From: Mycobacterium sp.
GTDB lineage: Bacteria; Actinomycetota; Actinomycetes; Mycobacteriales; Mycobacteriaceae
Direction of reading: 5' to 3'
Assembly (NCBI GenBank): GCA_025965555.1
Contig: JAOPWT010000512.1
Location: 1 to 38,008, forward strand
Length of the DNA: 38,008 nucleotides
Shown: positions 1 through 9,240 of the stretch, one piece after another
Position numbering within the stretch: the stretch's first letter is position 1
Layout of the letters: every line of letters begins with the position of its first letter
Made by a program: the position numbers and the translations under genes
The notes under the pieces: model-generated
Database searches by the model: none
The model's input: the letters and a program-made list of their open reading frames with translations, nothing else
What the model was told of the DNA's origin: nothing

Positions 1-9
1 CCTTACATA

Positions 10-585
10 ATGGCGACTGCACGCGAACGCATGATCACCTCGACGGCGCTGCTCATCCGCGAGCGCGGTGCCCATTCGACGGCGATCTCGGACGTCCTGG
101 AACACAGCGGCGCCCCTCGCGGTTCGGCCTACCACTACTTCCCCGGCGGCCGCACGCAACTGCTGTGCGAGGCCATCGACTTCGCCAGCGACCACGTCGC
201 GGCCCAAATTGCCGGTGCGACAACGGGTATCGATGTTCTGGACGCCGTCGTCGCCGGCTTCCGCAAGCAGTTGACCAACTCCGACTACCGCGCGGGTTGC
301 CCGGTGGTGGCCGTCGCGGTCGAGGCGGGAGACCCCGCCAAGGATCAGAATGCCGCCGTACTCGAGCGCGCAGGCGCGGCGTTCGTGCGCTGGACCGACC
401 TGATCACCGCGCGACTCGTCGACGACGGCATCGCCGAAGACCTGGCGCGGGAACTGTCGGTGTTCATCACGTCGGCAATCGAGGGCGCGATCGTGATCGC
501 CAGGGCGACGCGTGACGTCACCCCACTTGATTCGACGCACCGCCAACTGCGGTCGCTTCTGAAGGCCGAAACAGGGAGTGCATGA
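10..585 (+). CDS. TetR/AcrR family transcriptional regulator
   Basis: 191-aa ORF; N-terminal HTH pattern 'IRERGAHSTAISDVLEHSGAPRGSAYHYFPGGRTQLLCEAI' typical of TetR; C-terminus resembles the LmrA/YxaF-type ligand domain. Overlaps/abuts the next gene. Confidence 0.9.
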   Translation: MATARERMITSTALLIRERGAHSTAISDVLEHSGAPRGSAYHYFPGGRTQLLCEAIDFASDHVAAQIAGATTGIDVLDAVVAGFRKQLTNSDYRAGCPVVAVAVEAGDPAKDQNAAVLERAGAAFVRWTDLITARLVDDGIAEDLARELSVFITSAIEGAIVIARATRDVTPLDSTHRQLRSLLKAETGSA

Positions 586-586
586 C

Positions 587-2824
587 ATGACCGATGAATG
601 GCAGTCGACCGCGTGCATCCTCTGCGAGTGCAACTGCGGGGTCATCGTGCAGGTCGACGACCGCAAGCTGGTCAAGATTCGCGGGGACAAGGAGCATCCC
701 GCGTCGCAGGGCTACACCTGCAACAAGGCGCTCCAGCTCGACCGGTACCAGAACAGCCGCAACCGGCTGACGTCACCGCTGCGCAGATGTGCCGACGGCA
801 CTTATGAGGAGATCGAGTGGGACACCGCGATCGCCGAGATCGCCGACGGATTCGCGAAGATCCGTGACGAGCACGGCGGCGACAAGATCTTCTACTACGG
901 CGGTGGCGGACAGGGCAATCACCTGGGCGGTGCCTACAGCGGTGCGTTCCTCAAGGCGATCGGCTCCCGATACCGGTCCAATGCCCTTGCGCAGGAGAAG
1001 ACCGGCGAGCACTGGGTGGACGCGCACCTCTACGGCGGGCACACCCGCGGCGAGTTCGAGCACGCCGAGGTGTCGGTGTTCATCGGCAAGAACCCGTGGA
1101 TGTCGCAGAGCTTTCCGCGGGCCCGCGTGGTACTCAACGAGATCGCCAAGGATCCGGCACGGTCGATGATCGTCATCGACCCGGTCGTCACCGACTCCGC
1201 GAAGCTCGCCGACTTCCATCTCCGCGTGCGGCCAGGCACCGACGCCTGGTGTCTCGCGGCGCTGGCCGCGGTACTGGTGCAGGAGGAACTCTGCGACGAC
1301 GCCTTCCTGGCCGATCACGTCAACGGCGTCGATGCGGTGCGCGGGGTGCTGGCCGAGGTGCCCGTCGGCGACTACGCCGAACGCTGCGGCGTCGAGGAGT
1401 CGCTGCTGCGGGCGGCCGCCCGCCGGATTGCGGCCGCCGCGAGCGTGTCCGTCTTCGAGGACCTCGGCGTTCAGCAGGCGCCGAACAGCACGCTCTGCTC
1501 CTATCTGAACAAGCTGCTGTGGATCCTCACCGGCAATTTCGCCAAACGTGGTGGGCAGCACCTACATTCGTCGTTTGCGCCGCTCTTCGGCGTCGGCGGG
1601 GTGGGTCGCACACCGGTCACCGGAGCACCGGTCATCGCGGGGTTGGTGCCGAGCAACGTGGTGCCACAGGAGATCCTGACCGACCATCCCGATCGCTTCC
1701 GCGCGATGATCGTCGAGAGCAGTAATCCGGCCCATTCGGTCGCCGACTCGGCCGCGGTGCGTGAGGCGCTCGAGTCGCTGGAACTGCTCGTCGTCATCGA
1801 CGTCGCCATGACCGAGACGGCTCGGCTCGCCGACTACGTCCTGCCCGCGGCGAGCCAGTTCGAGAAGCCCGAGGCCACGTTCTTCAATCTGGAGTTCCCG
1901 CACAACACATTTCACCTGCGCCATCCCGTTCTCGACCCGCTGCCCGGGACCTTGGCCGAGCCGGAGATCTGGGCCCGGCTGGTGCGGGCCATCGGAGTCG
2001 TCGACGATGCCGAGCTGACACCGCTTCGTCGGGCGGCCGAGGAAGGGTTGGACGCCTATACGCAGGCCTTCCTGGTCGCCGTCAGCGCCAACCCCGCGCT
2101 GGGCAGGGTGCTGCCGTACGTGCTGTACGAGACGCTGGGCCCCGCGCTGCCCGAGGGTCTCGCCGGTGCCGCCGCGCTGTGGGGTCTTGCGCAGAAGGCG
2201 GCCATGGCCTACCCCGATGCGGTTCGGCGGGCCGGCCATGCCGACGGCAACGCGCTGTTCGAGGCGATCCTGGCCGGCCGGTCGGGTGTGACGTTCACCG
2301 TGCACGAGTACGCCGACGACTTCGCGCTGATCAGCCATCCGGACCACGAGATCGCCGTGGAGATGCCGGAGCTGCTCGACGACATCCGCGCGCTGCGGTC
2401 GGCGCCGACGGCGCTCACCAGCACCGAGTTTCCGATGGTGTTGTCTGCCGGGGAGCGGCGCGCCTATACCGCGAACGACATCATCCGCGACCCTGGCTGG
2501 CGCAAACGCGACGTGGACGGTGCGCTGCGGATCAGCCCGCAGGATGCGACGGCCATCGGGTTGTCCGACGGCGGCCGGGCCAGGATCACCACCGCGGCGG
2601 GCAGCGCCGAGGCCACCGTGGAGATCAGCGACGCCATGCTGGCCGGTCACGTCTCGCTGCCCAATGGCTACGGCGTCGACTACGTCGGGGCAGACGGCTC
2701 ATCGACGACGCCCGGCGTCGCGCCCAACGCCCTGACCTCGACGCAGTGGCGCGACGCCTACGCGGGCACGCCGTGGCACAAGCACGTGCCGGCGCGGGTC
2801 GAAGCGGTCGCCCTCACGAGCTGA
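587..2824 (+). CDS. Molybdopterin-dependent oxidoreductase (4Fe-4S, formate dehydrogenase/nitrate reductase-like)
   Basis: N-terminal CxxCxxxC...C cluster motif 'CILCECNCGVIVQVDD...GYTCNKA'; long molybdopterin domain and C-terminal dinucleotide-binding domain ('NDIIRDPGWRKRD...LPNGYGVDY'). ATG at 587 (ORF track also allows GTG at 578). Confidence 0.9.
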   Translation: MTDEWQSTACILCECNCGVIVQVDDRKLVKIRGDKEHPASQGYTCNKALQLDRYQNSRNRLTSPLRRCADGTYEEIEWDTAIAEIADGFAKIRDEHGGDKIFYYGGGGQGNHLGGAYSGAFLKAIGSRYRSNALAQEKTGEHWVDAHLYGGHTRGEFEHAEVSVFIGKNPWMSQSFPRARVVLNEIAKDPARSMIVIDPVVTDSAKLADFHLRVRPGTDAWCLAALAAVLVQEELCDDAFLADHVNGVDAVRGVLAEVPVGDYAERCGVEESLLRAAARRIAAAASVSVFEDLGVQQAPNSTLCSYLNKLLWILTGNFAKRGGQHLHSSFAPLFGVGGVGRTPVTGAPVIAGLVPSNVVPQEILTDHPDRFRAMIVESSNPAHSVADSAAVREALESLELLVVIDVAMTETARLADYVLPAASQFEKPEATFFNLEFPHNTFHLRHPVLDPLPGTLAEPEIWARLVRAIGVVDDAELTPLRRAAEEGLDAYTQAFLVAVSANPALGRVLPYVLYETLGPALPEGLAGAAALWGLAQKAAMAYPDAVRRAGHADGNALFEAILAGRSGVTFTVHEYADDFALISHPDHEIAVEMPELLDDIRALRSAPTALTSTEFPMVLSAGERRAYTANDIIRDPGWRKRDVDGALRISPQDATAIGLSDGGRARITTAAGSAEATVEISDAMLAGHVSLPNGYGVDYVGADGSSTTPGVAPNALTSTQWRDAYAGTPWHKHVPARVEAVALTS

Positions 2825-2888
2825 CGGTCCCGTCGGATCGACCGGCTGCCTCCACGCGACTTGCACGGGGCCTGACGTTGCGGCTTAC

Positions 2889-3746
2889 ATGGTCGTCATG
2901 CCTGAGATGGATCGTCGCCGGTTGATGCTGATGACGGGGATCGGCCTGCTGGGAGCCGCGGTCGCCGTTCCCGAGGCCAATGCCCGTCCGTTGCGAGTGG
3001 ATGCGCCTGCTGCTCCCCCACCTGCCGCGCCGCCGCCCAACGGGCAGTACCTCTTCGTGGACGACTTCGACGGACCGGCGGGCTCGAGCCCGGATCTGTC
3101 GAAGTGGGAGGTGGCGCAAGCGCGCGAAACGATGGAGGACCCGACGTTCTGGGAGCTACCCGAGAACGTCGGCCAATACCGTGACGATCGCCGAAACGTG
3201 TACCTCGACGGCAAGTCGAACCTCGTCTTTCACGCAGCGAAGGACGGCAACAACTATTACAGCGGCAAGCTCTTCGGGAAGTTCCGTGGCGGCATCGGTC
3301 ACAACTGGGAAGCCCGGATCAAGCTGAACTGCCTCACGCCAGGTGCTTGGCCCGCCTGGTACCTGGCCAACAACAGCCCGGTCAACGGCGGCGAAGTCGA
3401 CATCATGGAGTGGTACGGCAACGGCAACTGGGCCGCCGGCACCGCCGTCCACGCGAAGTTGAACGGCGGAGAACACGTCAGCCAGAACATCACCGTCGAC
3501 AGCGCGTGGCACACGTGGCGGGTCCAGTGGGATGAGGCTGGCATGCGCTTCTGGAAGGACTACGTCGACGGGGCGCAACCGTACTTCAACGTTCCGGCGA
3601 ACTCACTGCCCGACTGGCAGTTCAACGACCAGGGCTACCAGCTGTTTCCGGTCATGGACCTGGCGGTCGCGGGTTCCGGCGGTGGCGATCCGTCGGGGGG
3701 CACCTACCCGGCCGACATGCTCGTCGACTACGTGCGCGTCTGGTAG
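2889..3746 (+). CDS. Secreted glycoside hydrolase family 16-type protein (beta-glucanase-like), probable Tat substrate
   Basis: Catalytic signature 'GEVDIMEWYG' (ExDxxE); signal region 'MDRRRLMLMTGIGLLGAAVAVPEANA' with twin Arg; start may be any of three nearby in-frame ATGs. Confidence 0.87.
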   Translation: MVVMPEMDRRRLMLMTGIGLLGAAVAVPEANARPLRVDAPAAPPPAAPPPNGQYLFVDDFDGPAGSSPDLSKWEVAQARETMEDPTFWELPENVGQYRDDRRNVYLDGKSNLVFHAAKDGNNYYSGKLFGKFRGGIGHNWEARIKLNCLTPGAWPAWYLANNSPVNGGEVDIMEWYGNGNWAAGTAVHAKLNGGEHVSQNITVDSAWHTWRVQWDEAGMRFWKDYVDGAQPYFNVPANSLPDWQFNDQGYQLFPVMDLAVAGSGGGDPSGGTYPADMLVDYVRVW

Positions 3747-3810
3747 CTCACTCGAAGAGTAGTGCGGTCGAACGCCGCAGCACCCGGCCGTACGGCAGCG
3801 GCCGCTGACG

Positions 3811-4338
3811 TCAGGGAGTCGGCGGGAACGGGCCGACCGGCGCGGGTGGTAAGGGCGCCGGCGCCGGCGGCGGCGGCGCGAGTGCGGGGTCGACCGGGGA
3901 GATCGGCACGTTCGGACCGGGTGCCTGGTCCGGGATCGGCGTGTTCATCCCGCGTTGCGCGAGACCCATCACCAGCGCTTCCTTGCCGCTGATCTCGTGG
4001 TTCTGCACCGCCTGCCACAGGTCCTTGAGGTAGCTGACGTTCGGTGAGTCGCGATCCTGCGGCTCCATCGTCGATCCCGGCGGCAGGGCGTCGGGACTGG
4101 CCAGGTGCGGCGTGCCGTCGGGTGGCAGCAGCGGGGTGTCGGAGCCTGCGGCCTGGACGGTGGGCGCTTCGGCAGGCACGGGTTGCGGTGCTGGCACGGT
4201 CACCAGCGGTGCGGGCGGTGGAGCGGGATCCACGGGATCCGCCCCTGCCGGCGATGCCGTCGCGATGACTGCCAGGAAAAGACCCGATGTGCAGCTTGCT
4301 ACGGCTGCTGCGATCTTGACGGTTGTCGTCTTCTTCAT
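3811..4338 (-). CDS. Secreted proline-rich hypothetical protein
   Basis: Sec-type signal 'MKKTTTVKIAAAVASCTSGLFLAVIATASPAGADP', Pro/Ala-rich N- and C-terminal segments flanking a short folded-looking core 'SYLKDLWQAVQNHEISGKEALVMGLAQRG'. Confidence 0.75.
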   Translation of the reverse strand: MKKTTTVKIAAAVASCTSGLFLAVIATASPAGADPVDPAPPPAPLVTVPAPQPVPAEAPTVQAAGSDTPLLPPDGTPHLASPDALPPGSTMEPQDRDSPNVSYLKDLWQAVQNHEISGKEALVMGLAQRGMNTPIPDQAPGPNVPISPVDPALAPPPPAPAPLPPAPVGPFPPTP

Positions 4339-4460
4339 TTGCTGGCCCCTTCCCCTGTGGCCTCAGGGACTGATGTTGCTAGTGGGTCCATCAAGAATCA
4401 CCCCATTTTCGTTACAGGGCAATCCAGAAGCGGGTGATTAACAAAGGTCTAATGATCTGC

Positions 4461-4474
4461 GGTAACACGTTCAA
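4461..4474. promoter_or_regulatory. KstR-like operator candidate upstream of cyp125
   Basis: ggtAACacGTTcaA: core AACnnGTT and 3' A match, 5' T does not; ~97 bp upstream of ATG 4571; shares GTAACACGTTC with 34917-34927. Confidence 0.5.
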
Positions 4475-4570
4475 CTTGTGAGATTCGGAAAACGCCTCGG
4501 CGGCCCCGATCTGTGGTGTAGAAATGCCTTATCCCACTAGATCGCGTCATTTGTGAGGAGCGCCAACGAC

Positions 4571-5830
4571 ATGCCGCACACCGCCACCGGCCCGAACCTA
4601 CCCGCCGGATTCGACTTCACCGATCCCGACATCTACGCCGAGCGCCTTCCGATCGAGGAACTGGCGGAGATGCGCAAGGTCGCCCCGATCTGGTGGAACG
4701 CGCAGCCCGAAGGGATTGGCGGCTTCGGCGACGGCGGCTACTGGGTCGTCACCAAGCACAAGGACGTCAAGGAGGTGTCGCGGCGCAGTGAGGTCTTCTC
4801 CAGTCTCGAGAAGACCGCACTGCCGCGGTATGCAGACGGCACCGTTGCGGCCCAGATCGACACCGGCAAGTTCGTGTTGCTCAACATGGACGCGCCGCAC
4901 CACACTCACCTGCGGAAGATCGTCTCGAGGGCGTTCACGCCGCGCGCGGTGGAACAACTCCGCGCGGACCTCGCCGCGCGCGCACGCGACATCGCGAAGA
5001 AAGCCGCGGCCGAGGGGTCGGGCGACTTCGTCGAGCAGGTGTCGTGCGAGCTGCCGTTGCAGGCGATCGCGGGCCTGATGGGCGTGCCGCAGGAAGATCG
5101 CAAGAAGCTGTTCGACTGGTCGAACCAGATGGTCGGCGACATGGATCCCGAGTTCGCCTCGAACGACGCGATCAGCGCATCGGTCGAATTGATCACCTAC
5201 GGCATGCAGATGGCGGCGGAGCGGTCCGCCAACCCGGGCGACGACCTGGTCACCAAGCTGGTGCAGGCCGACGTCGACGGGCACAAGCTCTCCGACGACG
5301 AGTTCGGCTTCTTCGTCATCCTGCTCGCGGTGGCGGGAAACGAGACCACTCGCAACTCGATCACTCAGGGGATGATGGCGTTCACCGACCACCCCGACCA
5401 ATGGGAGTTGTTCAAACGGGAACGTCCGGTGACGGCCGCCGACGAAATCGTCCGCTGGGCCACCCCGGTCACGTCGTTCCAGCGCACGGCCTTGGAGGAC
5501 ACCGAACTCGCGGGGGTGCCGATCAAGAAGGGCCAGCGGGTGGTGATGTTCTACCGCTCCGCCAACTTCGACGAGGACGTGTTCGACGATCCGTTCAGCT
5601 TCGACATCCTGCGCGACCCCAACCCGCACGTCGGATTCGGCGGCACCGGCGCCCACTTCTGCATCGGCGCCAACCTGGCCAGGATGACGATCGATCTGAT
5701 GTTCAACGCGATCGCCGACGCGATGCCCGATCTCACCTCGCTGGCCAAGCCAGAGCGGCTGCGGTCGGGTTGGCTGAACGGCATCAAGCACTGGCAGGTC
5801 GACTACACGGGGGCATCGGCCGCTCAATAG
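4571..5830 (+). CDS. cyp125: Cytochrome P450, CYP125 family (steroid C26/C27-monooxygenase-like)
   Basis: Closely resembles M. tuberculosis CYP125A1 as recalled: 'FDFTDPDIYAERLPIEELAEMR..APIWW', 'AVAGNETTRNSITQGMMAF', 'RLRSGWLNGIKHWQVDYTGA'; heme motif 'FGGTGAHFCIGANLAR'. ATG 4571; track start 4553 is GTG/alternative. Confidence 0.92.
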   Translation: MPHTATGPNLPAGFDFTDPDIYAERLPIEELAEMRKVAPIWWNAQPEGIGGFGDGGYWVVTKHKDVKEVSRRSEVFSSLEKTALPRYADGTVAAQIDTGKFVLLNMDAPHHTHLRKIVSRAFTPRAVEQLRADLAARARDIAKKAAAEGSGDFVEQVSCELPLQAIAGLMGVPQEDRKKLFDWSNQMVGDMDPEFASNDAISASVELITYGMQMAAERSANPGDDLVTKLVQADVDGHKLSDDEFGFFVILLAVAGNETTRNSITQGMMAFTDHPDQWELFKRERPVTAADEIVRWATPVTSFQRTALEDTELAGVPIKKGQRVVMFYRSANFDEDVFDDPFSFDILRDPNPHVGFGGTGAHFCIGANLARMTIDLMFNAIADAMPDLTSLAKPERLRSGWLNGIKHWQVDYTGASAAQ

Positions 5831-6137
5831 ACCTCGGACCCGGGTAGTCGAAGATCGAGCGCCAGTAAGCCTCGGGGATCTCGGCACCGGACTTCAGCAC
5901 GATGGCCAATCCCGTCGCCATCGCGATGCCCAGCAGGCCCAGCCACAGCCCGGCCAGCGCGATGACGACCCAGACGGCCGTCGTGAGTGCGGGCCACGGC
6001 GACACTACCGCCAGGGCGGGAGCGACGAAGAAGCCGAGCCCGATGTACCACGCCGAGCCGGCACGGTCGGACGTCAACACGAAGCGCAGCCACTTGGGGA
6101 TTGGCGGCTGGGTCGGGGCCTCCCGGTGCGATCGCAT
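5784..6137 (-). CDS. Small integral membrane protein, hypothetical
   Basis: 117 aa with two to three hydrophobic segments ('WYIGLGFFVAPALAVV', 'AVWVVIALAGLWLGLLGIAMATGLAIVL'); convergent, overlapping the 3' end of the P450. Confidence 0.6.
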   Translation of the reverse strand: MRSHREAPTQPPIPKWLRFVLTSDRAGSAWYIGLGFFVAPALAVVSPWPALTTAVWVVIALAGLWLGLLGIAMATGLAIVLKSGAEIPEAYWRSIFDYPGPRSIERPMPPCSRPASA

Positions 6138-6248
6138 CGTCGACTCCTCTCATCGGCTCGTCACCGTCCACAGTGCGCTTCGGAGGTAACCGGGGCAATT
6201 ACCTCCGGCGTAGTGGATCGCGACGCGAGCGCAGGTCAAACTTGGGGC

Positions 6249-7043
6249 ATGACGACTGCTCAGGTGCAGGCTCCCCCGTTCGGGACGTTGATGCGTCAAT
6301 GGCGGCAACGGCGCCGTCTCAGCCAGCTCGACCTGGCGCTCGAAGCCGACGTCTCGTCACGCCACGTCAGCTTCATGGAGACCGGTCGCTCCGTGCCGAG
6401 CCGCGCCATGGTCCTGCGCATTGCCGCTGTGCTGGACGTGCCGCTGCGTGAGCAGAACCAGATGCTGCTGGCGGCGGGCCTCGCGCCCGTCTACGCGGAA
6501 CGCTCGCTGGATGATCCGGACATGGCTGCCGTGCGCGACGGCCTGGCCAGGGTGCTCAGGGCGTACGAACCGTATCCGTGCCTTGCCGTCGACCGCGGCT
6601 GGAACATCGTCGCGGCCAATGCCGGCGCCGGTGTCCTGATGCAGGGCGTCGCGCCGCACCTGCTGGATCCGCTGAACGCTCTGCGCCTCTCGTTGCACCC
6701 GGACGGTCTGGCACCCCGGATCCGCAACCTTGCCCAGTGGCGGCACCACGTGATCGGGCGGCTGCGCAGAGAGGTGGCGGTAAGCGGTTCGGCGACACTG
6801 GCCACGCTGCTCGCCGAAATCGATTCGTACCCAGGCGGATTCGACGAGACGCACGATCTGGGCGCAGTGGTGGTGCCGCTGCAGTTGGACGGACCCGACG
6901 ACACGGTCCTGACGTTCCTGAGCACCGTGACGACGTTCGGCACCGCGCTGGACCTGACCGCCGCGGAGCTGAGCATCGAGGCGTTCCTGCCTGCCGACGA
7001 TGCCACGGCTGCCGCGTTGCGTGGCACTGGTATGACCACTTGA
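6249..7043 (+). CDS. XRE-family HTH regulator with MmyB-like ligand-binding domain
   Basis: HTH '[57 protein letters not shown]' followed by MmyB-type domain; ATG at 6249 inside the longer track ORF. Confidence 0.9.
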   Translation: MTTAQVQAPPFGTLMRQWRQRRRLSQLDLALEADVSSRHVSFMETGRSVPSRAMVLRIAAVLDVPLREQNQMLLAAGLAPVYAERSLDDPDMAAVRDGLARVLRAYEPYPCLAVDRGWNIVAANAGAGVLMQGVAPHLLDPLNALRLSLHPDGLAPRIRNLAQWRHHVIGRLRREVAVSGSATLATLLAEIDSYPGGFDETHDLGAVVVPLQLDGPDDTVLTFLSTVTTFGTALDLTAAELSIEAFLPADDATAAALRGTGMTT

Positions 7044-7074
7044 CCTCTGGCCATCAGTCCGCCATGGTGGACGC

Positions 7075-7797
7075 ATGGCTCTGCAACCCGTCAACCGCCG
7101 GTCGGTGCCCGAGGACGTCTTCGATCAAATCGTCGCCGAGGTACTCAGCGGCGACATGCAGCCCGGCGAGGCGTTGCCCAGTGAGCGACGCCTGGCCGAG
7201 GTCCTCGGGGTGTCCAGGCCCGCCGTTCGCGAGGCCATCAAGCGCCTCACCGAGACCGGACTCGTCGAAGTGCGCCAGGGTGACGCCACCACCGTCCGGG
7301 ACTTCCGTCGCCACGCCGGCCTTGACCTCCTCCCCCGCCTGCTGATCCGCTCCGGTGAGGTCGACGTCACCGTCGTGCGCAGCATCCTGGAAACGCGACT
7401 GCATAACGGCCCCAAGGTCGCCGAGCTCGCGGCCAAGCGTCGGCAGCCCACCCTCGCCGACCTGCTCGATGCCTCGATCGACGCGCTTGCCGCCGAGCCT
7501 GATCCCGTCGAGCGTCAACGGCATGCACTCACGTTCTGGGACCACGTCGTCGATGGTGCCGACTCGATCGCATTTCGCTTGATGTACAACACACTTCGCG
7601 CAACCTACGAACCCGCGCTGCCCGCCCTCGCGGTCATGATGGCCGGCGAGGTGGGCCGTCCGGACGCCTACCGCGGCATCGCCAACGCCATCCGCGCCGC
7701 AGATCCGGCGGCCGCCGAACGGGCCGCCCGCGACCTGCTCGGACCCGCGACCGTCGCACTGCTCACCGCTCTGGACGACCTGGCGGTCACGCCGTGA
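7075..7797 (+). CDS. GntR family regulator, FadR/FCD type
   Basis: wHTH '[70 protein letters not shown]' plus FCD-like helical C-terminal domain. Confidence 0.9.
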   Translation: MALQPVNRRSVPEDVFDQIVAEVLSGDMQPGEALPSERRLAEVLGVSRPAVREAIKRLTETGLVEVRQGDATTVRDFRRHAGLDLLPRLLIRSGEVDVTVVRSILETRLHNGPKVAELAAKRRQPTLADLLDASIDALAAEPDPVERQRHALTFWDHVVDGADSIAFRLMYNTLRATYEPALPALAVMMAGEVGRPDAYRGIANAIRAADPAAAERAARDLLGPATVALLTALDDLAVTP

Positions 7798-8465
7798 CGA
7801 CCACGACCCGCCCCGAACGCCGTGGCTTCTCGCTCGCCGATGCCCGACGCGAGTTCTGGCGGCACCCGTCGCCGTGGATGATCGGCGCGGCCCTGGCCGG
7901 TGCGGGGGTCGCACGGATCATCGTCGGGGACTGGCAGTTCACCGATGCGCTGGTGCCCCTGGTGATGCCGGCGCTCTTCCCGTTCCTCGAGTGGCTGGTG
8001 CACGTCCTCATCCTGCATTGGCGCCCAAGACGTCTCGGTTCGCTCACCGTCGACCCCCTGCTGGCGCGCAAGCACCGCGAGCATCACGTCGACCCGCGCG
8101 AGGTGGCCCTCATCTTCATCCCGTGGCGCGCACTGTTGTGGGTACTGTCGCTCGCGGCGGCGACTGCACTGCTTGCCTTTCCGAGAGCCGGCCTTGGTCT
8201 GACCTTCCTGGTGCTCCTCGGCGTCCTCGGGCTGAGCTACGAATGGTGCCACTACCTGATTCACAGCGACTACAAACCGAAAACACAGGTATATCGCGCG
8301 ATTTGGCGCAACCATCGCCAGCATCACTTCAAGAACGAGCACTACTGGTTCACGGTGACGAGTGCCGGTACTGCCGACCGCGTGCTCGGCACCTACCCGG
8401 ACGTGGCCGACGTCGCGTCGTCACCGACTGCGAAGAACCTCCACGCGGCTACGCCTGGACGATGA
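7794..8465 (+). CDS. Sterol desaturase / fatty acid hydroxylase superfamily membrane protein
   Basis: Histidine clusters 'KHREHH', 'HYLIH', '[12 protein letters not shown]' with TM segments; GTG start overlapping the preceding stop (GTGA). Confidence 0.87.
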   Translation: MTTTTRPERRGFSLADARREFWRHPSPWMIGAALAGAGVARIIVGDWQFTDALVPLVMPALFPFLEWLVHVLILHWRPRRLGSLTVDPLLARKHREHHVDPREVALIFIPWRALLWVLSLAAATALLAFPRAGLGLTFLVLLGVLGLSYEWCHYLIHSDYKPKTQVYRAIWRNHRQHHFKNEHYWFTVTSAGTADRVLGTYPDVADVASSPTAKNLHAATPGR

Positions 8466-9195
8466 TCGGATCACCGATGCTGACCTGGTCGTAGTACCAG
8501 GCGGCGTTGTCGGGACTGAGGTTGATGCAGCCGTGGCTGACGTTCGAATTGCCTTGAGACGCCACCGACCACGGCGCCGAGTGGACGTACACACCACCCC
8601 AGGTGACCCGAACCGCGTCGTAGACGGTCAGCTTGTAGCCCTCCGGGTCGCTCAACGGGATGCCGATGGTGCGGGAATCCATGATGACCGGCGACTGCTT
8701 CTCCAACGCGGTGAACGAGCCAATCGGCGTGGGGTGCTTTGGCTTGCCCATCGAAGCAGGCATGTCGCGTGCCACCTGACCGTCGATGCTGACCGTGAAG
8801 GTGTGCGCATCCACATCGGCGACACCGACGACCGAGGCCCCGGCCTCGAAGCTGGTCTTGGCGCCACCCACGGACAAGGCAATGGTGGAGTGCGCAGGCC
8901 AGTAGCTGCTCGGATTCCATTGCAGGACATCGTTTTTCAGCCACACGAAGTTGCCCTGGGGGGCGTTTGGCGAAGAGATGCTGAACGAGCGCTCCGCGGC
9001 GGCACGATCGGCGACGGGCTGGGCGAACGTCACCGTGACCGGCATCGCCACGCCGACGACCTGGCCGGCGGCCGGTGAGATGTTCGCGACGGCAACCGGG
9101 CCTGGGGCGGCGGCGAGGCCGGTGCCCACCGAACCATTCAACAGGAGGGTCGCAATTCCCGCCACCGACAACACATATCGCAGAGCTCTACGCAA
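8449..9195 (-). CDS. ldtA: L,D-transpeptidase (Ig-like domain + YkuD catalytic domain), LdtMt1-like
   Basis: Catalytic motif 'SNVSHGCINLSPDNAAWYY'; signal peptide; overall sequence resembles Rv0116c (LdtMt1) as recalled. Confidence 0.85.
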   Translation of the reverse strand: MRRALRYVLSVAGIATLLLNGSVGTGLAAAPGPVAVANISPAAGQVVGVAMPVTVTFAQPVADRAAAERSFSISSPNAPQGNFVWLKNDVLQWNPSSYWPAHSTIALSVGGAKTSFEAGASVVGVADVDAHTFTVSIDGQVARDMPASMGKPKHPTPIGSFTALEKQSPVIMDSRTIGIPLSDPEGYKLTVYDAVRVTWGGVYVHSAPWSVASQGNSNVSHGCINLSPDNAAWYYDQVSIGDPIIVQA

Positions 9196-9240
9196 CTGAC
9201 CAACCTCCGAATGACGGGCTTTCCTAGATGATAGTTCGGT

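Noticed and set aside
1562-2650. 362-aa ORF antisense to the molybdopterin oxidoreductase
   Set aside because: Composition of a GC-rich antisense shadow frame; no domain; strong gene on the other strand.
4598-5887. 429-aa ORF antisense to cyp125
   Set aside because: Shadow ORF: no recognisable motif and the sense strand is an unambiguous P450.
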